From Ruania rhizosphaerae (GTDB taxonomy: Bacteria; Actinomycetota; Actinomycetes; Actinomycetales; Beutenbergiaceae), in the NCBI RefSeq assembly GCF_009805705.1, contig NZ_VSMB01000008.1, positions 62,001-126,000 of the forward strand: DNA of 64,000 nucleotides. Reading direction: 5' to 3'. Below the pieces are notes generated by a model. That model made no database searches. It was not told the DNA's origin and was given only the letters and a program-made list of their open reading frames with translations. Each line of letters begins with the position of its first letter. Within the stretch, counting starts at the first letter, position 1. Shown one piece after another: positions 60,047-64,000 of this stretch. Position numbers and translations under genes: made by a program.

Positions 60047-61651
60047 ATGAACACCATTCCCGCGGCCCGGACGACGGCGGACCTCGCCGTCGCCTTCGGG
60101 CTCGATCTGCGAGCCGGTGACAGTGGTGGCGGTGCTGCCGGCGACCCCGGTGCCGCTGCTGCCGAGAATGTCGTCGTCACCGGTGTCAGCCTGGACAACC
60201 GCCAGACGACACACGGCGACCTGTTCGCAGCACTTCCCGGTGCCCACACCCACGGGGCTGAACATGCATCCGCCGCCGTCGATGCCGGTGCGGTCGCGAT
60301 CCTCACCGATCCCGACGGCGCAGCTCGCCTCGAGCGTGCCGGCGTGGCGGGCGTGCCGGTTCTGGTGGCCGAGGACGTACGCGGGGTGCTCGGGGCCGTC
60401 AGCGCGGAGGTGTACCACCGCCCGGCCGAGCAGATGCGGACCTTCGGGGTCACTGGGACGAATGGTAAGACCACGACGACGTACCTGCTTGAGGAGATCC
60501 TCCACGGTCTGGGGCGCAGCACCGGTCTGATCGGAACCGTGGAGATCAAGGTCGGTGAGGAGCGCAGACCCGCCAGGCTGACCACACCCGAGTCGCCGCA
60601 GGTCCAGGCGCTGCTCGCCCGGATGGTCGACGCCAGGGTGGAGGATCTGGTGATGGAGGTCTCCTCCCACGCCCTCGCGCTGCACCGCGTGGACCCCGTT
60701 GTCTACGACATGGTCTCCTTCACGAACCTGACTCCCGACCACCTGGACTTCCACGGCGACATGGAGTCCTACTTCCGCACCAAGGCTGAGCTGTTCACAC
60801 CCGCGCGGGCGCGTCGAGGTGTCGTGCTCGCCGACGATGCGTGGGGCGCCCGGCTGGCGGCCGAGGCGACGATCCCGGTGGTGACGGTGGGATCGCAGAC
60901 CCCGCCCACGCAGCCAGACCCCGACACCGACTGGCTGATCACGCTCACCCACGGCCGGCCCGACCACACCGAGTTCACCCTCACCCACCGGGATGGGCGC
61001 AGCCTGTCCACCGCGGTCTGGATGCCCGGCCGGTTCAACGTGCTCAACGCTGCCGTGGCCCTGGTGATGGTGATCGAGGCCGGCGTACCCATCTCGGAGC
61101 TGCACGACCACCTGCGTACGGGGCTGCGGCCGTCCGTGCCGGGACGTATGGAGCGTGTGGCGGACAACCCGCGCTGCATTGTTGACTTCGCACACAACGC
61201 CGATGCGCTCGCCCTGGTGCTGCGCGCCTTGCGACCGACGACGAAGGGTCGTCTGTTCGTGGTCTTCGGCGCCACCGGCCAGCGGGACACCGCCAAGCGC
61301 CCCCGGATGGGCGAGGTGGCGGTGCGTGGCGCCGACGTAGTGGTCGTCACCGACGACGACCCGCACGATGAGGACCCAGCGACGATCCGCTCGGACGTCA
61401 TGGCCGGGGCTCTGCGCGCGGTCGCGGAGCAGCAGCGTGGCGGTCGTACGGTCGACCTGTTCGAGGTTGCGCCCCGTGCCACGGCGATCCGCCGCGCCGT
61501 ACATTTCGCGGGCCCTGCGGACACGGTGCTGATTGCGGGCAGGGGCCACGAGACGATCCAGGAGATCGCCGGGGTTGAGCATCATCTGGACGATCGGGAC
61601 GAGGTGCGCGCCGCACTTGCCGACCGTCCGCTTCATCCTGGAGCCTCATGA
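60047..61651 (+). CDS. murE: UDP-MurNAc-tripeptide ligase MurE
   Basis: A 534-residue Mur ligase adding the third residue to UDP-MurNAc-L-Ala-D-Glu. ATP site GTNGKTTT has Lys141; the tripeptide-binding region and HNADAL are intact. The diamino-acid selectivity motif reads D437-D-P-H440 in place of D-N-P-R of meso-DAP enzymes, so the added residue may be L-Lys or L-Orn. An alternative GTG at 60008 overlapping the ftsI stop would add 13 residues; ATG 60047 is preferred for the upstream TAGATT. The stop overlaps murF. Confidence 0.93.
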   Translation: MNTIPAARTTADLAVAFGLDLRAGDSGGGAAGDPGAAAAENVVVTGVSLDNRQTTHGDLFAALPGAHTHGAEHASAAVDAGAVAILTDPDGAARLERAGVAGVPVLVAEDVRGVLGAVSAEVYHRPAEQMRTFGVTGTNGKTTTTYLLEEILHGLGRSTGLIGTVEIKVGEERRPARLTTPESPQVQALLARMVDARVEDLVMEVSSHALALHRVDPVVYDMVSFTNLTPDHLDFHGDMESYFRTKAELFTPARARRGVVLADDAWGARLAAEATIPVVTVGSQTPPTQPDPDTDWLITLTHGRPDHTEFTLTHRDGRSLSTAVWMPGRFNVLNAAVALVMVIEAGVPISELHDHLRTGLRPSVPGRMERVADNPRCIVDFAHNADALALVLRALRPTTKGRLFVVFGATGQRDTAKRPRMGEVAVRGADVVVVTDDDPHDEDPATIRSDVMAGALRAVAEQQRGGRTVDLFEVAPRATAIRRAVHFAGPADTVLIAGRGHETIQEIAGVEHHLDDRDEVRAALADRPLHPGAS

Positions 61652-63096
61652 TCACCCTCACCCTGGCCGAGATCGCGGCCGCCACGTCTGGTCGTGTCCA
61701 TGACCCGGGGCAGTCCACCGGCCGGCCCGCTGAACCGTCGGAGCTCGTGCAGGTCACCTCCGAGGTGGTGATCGACTCCCGGCTCGCAGCCCCCGGTGGT
61801 CTGTTCGTCGCCGTCACCGGTGAGCGGGTGGATGGTCATGACTACCTGACGGCGGCCGCCGAGCGCGGAGCTGTCGCAGCCCTGGTCTCGCGCCCGGTGC
61901 CGGACAGTCCCGTCCCGTACGTGCACGTACCCGACGTCCAGCTTGCACTCGGCGCCCTGGCCCGGGAGGTGCTGGTACGCCTGCGCGCCGCCGGGCAGAT
62001 CACGGTCGTGGCGATCACCGGATCGGTGGGCAAGACCAGCACCAAGGATCTTCTCGCACAGGTGCTGGCGCCAGTGGGTGACCTGATCGCCCCGGCGGGA
62101 TCGTTCAACAACGAGCTCGGCCTGCCGTTGACCGTGCTTCGAGCCAACGAGAGAACCCGGGTGCTGGTGCTCGAGATGGGAGCGGACCGGGTCGGCAACC
62201 TCACCTACCTGACGGCGATCGCCCCACCGGACATCGCCGTGGTGCTCGCGGTCGGAACGGCTCACCTCGGCGGCTTCGGTAGCGTCGAAGCCATCGCGAT
62301 GGCGAAGTCGGAATTGGTCCAGGGTCTGCGCCCGGACGGGATCGCGGTGCTGAACGCCGATGACCCGCGGGTGGTCACGATGGCTGAGGTCTCGGCCGGT
62401 GCTGAGGTGCGCAGCTTCGCCCAGGTCGCCGATGCACACGTGCGTGCCACTGATGTCACGGTGGACGCTGACGGGCATGCCACGTTCACGTTGAGCGCCG
62501 GACCCGTTCACGTTCCTGCTCGTCTCGCGCTGGTGGGGCGCCACCACGTGACGAACGCGTTGGCTGCTGCCACCGTTGCCCTCACGCTCGGGCTGACACT
62601 TGAGCAGGTGGCAGACGGGCTCGGAACTGCCGCGGCGTTGAGCCCGCACCGGATGCATGTCCGGTCCTGGGGGCGGCGTACTCTCATCGACGATGCCTAC
62701 AACGCGAACCCGGACTCGATGAGGGCGGCGCTGGACGCCCTCGGGTCCATCGCCGGCACCCGGCGCCGGGTCGCAGTGCTGGGCGAGATGCGTGAGCTCG
62801 GTGAGATCGCTGCACAGGCACACGAGGAGATCGGCCGGTACGCCGCCGGCCAGGGAACCGACCTGGTCGTGACCGTCGGCAGTGGCGCCGAGCCGATCGC
62901 TGGCGGTGCGAGAGCCGCCGGTGTACCGGTGGTGAGGTCGGTGGCTGACGTGGGCGAGGCGGAGGAACTGCTGGTGAGCGAGCTCGGCGACGACGACGTG
63001 GTGCTGGTCAAGTCCTCCAACTCGGCCGGTCTGGCAGCGCTTGCCGACCGGCTGGTTGCCGCGGCGGGATCGACCGGGGCGGGGGAGTCCGCATGA
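61648..63096 (+). CDS. murF: UDP-MurNAc-tripeptide-D-alanyl-D-alanine ligase
   Basis: A 482-residue ligase attaching D-Ala-D-Ala to finish the nucleotide pentapeptide. ATP site [24 protein letters not shown] and the [11 protein letters not shown] motif are intact. It overlaps murE and mraY by ATGA junctions on both sides, so translation is tightly coupled. Confidence 0.96.
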   Translation: MITLTLAEIAAATSGRVHDPGQSTGRPAEPSELVQVTSEVVIDSRLAAPGGLFVAVTGERVDGHDYLTAAAERGAVAALVSRPVPDSPVPYVHVPDVQLALGALAREVLVRLRAAGQITVVAITGSVGKTSTKDLLAQVLAPVGDLIAPAGSFNNELGLPLTVLRANERTRVLVLEMGADRVGNLTYLTAIAPPDIAVVLAVGTAHLGGFGSVEAIAMAKSELVQGLRPDGIAVLNADDPRVVTMAEVSAGAEVRSFAQVADAHVRATDVTVDADGHATFTLSAGPVHVPARLALVGRHHVTNALAAATVALTLGLTLEQVADGLGTAAALSPHRMHVRSWGRRTLIDDAYNANPDSMRAALDALGSIAGTRRRVAVLGEMRELGEIAAQAHEEIGRYAAGQGTDLVVTVGSGAEPIAGGARAAGVPVVRSVADVGEAEELLVSELGDDDVVLVKSSNSAGLAALADRLVAAAGSTGAGESA

Positions 63097-64000
63097 TCGC
63101 CATTCTCGTCGCCGGAGCGGTGGCGCTCGTGGTCTCCCTGCTCGGCACCCCGTTGTTCATCCGGTTCCTGGTGCACCGCAACTACGGGCAGTTCATCCGC
63201 CAGGACGGTCCGACGGCACACTTCACCAAGCGCGGGACCCCCACCATGGGCGGTGTGGTCATCATCGTGGCCACCTTGGTGGCCTACGCCTTCTCGAACG
63301 TGGTGACCGGCAACCTGCCCAGCGCTTCCGGTCTGCTGCTGTTGTTCCTCATGGTTGGGCTGGGCGTCGTCGGCTTCCTCGACGATTTCATCAAGATCAG
63401 CCGACAGCGCTCCCTGGGGCTGAGCCCCGCCTGGAAGATCGTCGGCCAGGGCGTGATCGGCGTCGTCTTCTCGGTGCTGGTGCTGCAGTTCCCGAACGAG
63501 CGGTTCCGCACACCGGCGAGCACCGAGATCTCCTTCTCCCGGGATCTCGGGATCGACCTGGCGTTCGCCGGCGCGACTGTGGGGCTGCTGCTGTTCGTCA
63601 TCTGGGCGAACTTCCTCATCACCGCCTGGTCGAATGCGGTCAATCTGACCGACGGGCTCGACGGTCTCGCGACCGGCGCGTCGATGTTCGTCTTCGGGGC
63701 TTACACCTTGGTGACCATCTGGCAGATGAACCAGAACTGTCAGCTGCTCTCCAGCGTGGGACCGAGCTGCTATGAGGTCCGGGACCCGCGCGACCTGTCG
63801 ATCGTGGCGGCCGCGATCGTCGGAGCCTGCTTCGGGTTCCTGTGGTGGAACGCCTCCCCGGCGAAGATCTTCATGGGTGACACGGGAGCGCTCGCACTGG
63901 GCGGCGCGCTCGCGGGGATGACGATCCTGACCCGTACCGAGATCCTGGGAGCGATCATCGGAGGACTGTTCGTGCTGATCATCCTCTCGGACGTCATCCA
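63093..64000 (+). CDS. mraY: Phospho-N-acetylmuramoyl-pentapeptide-transferase (3' truncated by window)
   Basis: 302 codons are present before the window ends; the rest lies outside. The multi-pass membrane enzyme transfers phospho-MurNAc-pentapeptide to undecaprenyl phosphate (lipid I). [20 protein letters not shown] (catalytic Asp pair), [10 protein letters not shown] and [13 protein letters not shown] are intact. An extended loop between helices carries two Cys (NQNCQLL and PSCYEV). The ATG overlaps the murF stop. Confidence 0.96.
   Translation, partial: MIAILVAGAVALVVSLLGTPLFIRFLVHRNYGQFIRQDGPTAHFTKRGTPTMGGVVIIVATLVAYAFSNVVTGNLPSASGLLLLFLMVGLGVVGFLDDFIKISRQRSLGLSPAWKIVGQGVIGVVFSVLVLQFPNERFRTPASTEISFSRDLGIDLAFAGATVGLLLFVIWANFLITAWSNAVNLTDGLDGLATGASMFVFGAYTLVTIWQMNQNCQLLSSVGPSCYEVRDPRDLSIVAAAIVGACFGFLWWNASPAKIFMGDTGALALGGALAGMTILTRTEILGAIIGGLFVLIILSDVI

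Noticed and set aside
1-64000. tRNA, rRNA, tmRNA or known riboswitch genes
   Set aside because: No T-loop (GGTTCGAAT) in cloverleaf context, rRNA signature or riboswitch core was recognised by eye; a tRNAscan or Infernal run would settle this.
1-64000. Phage, transposon, restriction or anti-phage defence system
   Set aside because: No integrase, transposase, toxin-antitoxin pair or restriction enzyme was identified. Lhr, HelD, HNH and HEPN genes have housekeeping contexts and do not form a defence island.

Overview
The window is a GC-rich actinobacterial chromosome segment with a dense, conserved housekeeping order: pnp-M16 peptidase-dapB-dapA-rnj-ftsK-pgsA-cinA-clgR, nei/lhr, recA-recX, gluABCD, miaB-miaA-dapF-hflX-dinG, lexA-lysM-nrdR, dinB, and the start of the dcw cell wall/division cluster (mraZ-rsmH-ftsL-ftsI-murE-murF-mraY). 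This order, many leaderless-looking promoters, PAC2, HelD, DUF3046, DUF3040 and REP13E12-like HNH genes point to Micrococcales. MurE carries D-D-P-H where meso-DAP-adding enzymes carry D-N-P-R, so the peptidoglycan diamino acid may be L-Lys or L-Orn, as in Ruaniaceae/Beutenbergiaceae/Bogoriellaceae-like lineages. That taxonomic placement is inference. No tRNA, rRNA, CRISPR array, IS element or prophage was found.

Layout. 1-5.7 kb: RNA decay (pnp, RNase J) interleaved with lysine/DAP synthesis (dapB, dapA) and an M16 protease. 5.8-7.5 kb: accessory genes (lipoprotein; TetR divergent from a small membrane protein, with a palindromic operator candidate). 7.7-13.4 kb: ftsK, a CapA-like protein, pgsA-cinA, clgR. 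13.5-21 kb: lhr-nei repair pair, a hexanucleotide tandem repeat and an HNH/DUF222 gene. 21.4-25.5 kb: DUF3046, a PadR/HAAS-type pair, SOS-controlled recA, recX. 25.7-29.1 kb: gluABCD glutamate-type ABC importer on the minus strand. 29.3-38.5 kb: miaB, an AraC-VOC insertion, miaA-dapF, an RsmC-like methyltransferase, hflX, DinG-like helicase. 38.6-43.1 kb: ldh, lexA divergent from an SOS-type LysM division inhibitor, nrdR, aldo/keto reductase, DUF5302. 43.2-51.5 kb: helD-serA, PAC2, csp, spermidine-synthase-like protein, HEPN-dinB, DUF3040. 51.7-55.9 kb: moxR-DUF58-transglutaminase operon (minus strand). 56.1-64 kb: dcw cluster, cut inside mraY.

Regulatory logic visible in the DNA. LexA-type boxes (TCGAAC-N4-GTTCGA) lie upstream of recA, between lexA and the LysM gene, and inside the promoter of the HEPN-dinB operon, giving a coherent SOS regulon. 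Ten-bp-phased GTGGAG/GTGGGG repeats, interpreted as MraZ boxes, lie upstream of mraZ, in inverted orientation between moxR and mraZ, and again between mraZ and rsmH; the two extra clusters are the most unusual signals here. At least sixteen genes have a TANNNT hexamer 6-8 nt before the start codon and no Shine-Dalgarno, indicating widespread leaderless transcription. Strong GC-rich hairpins mark most convergent gene ends and also sit inside gluBC and between recA and recX.
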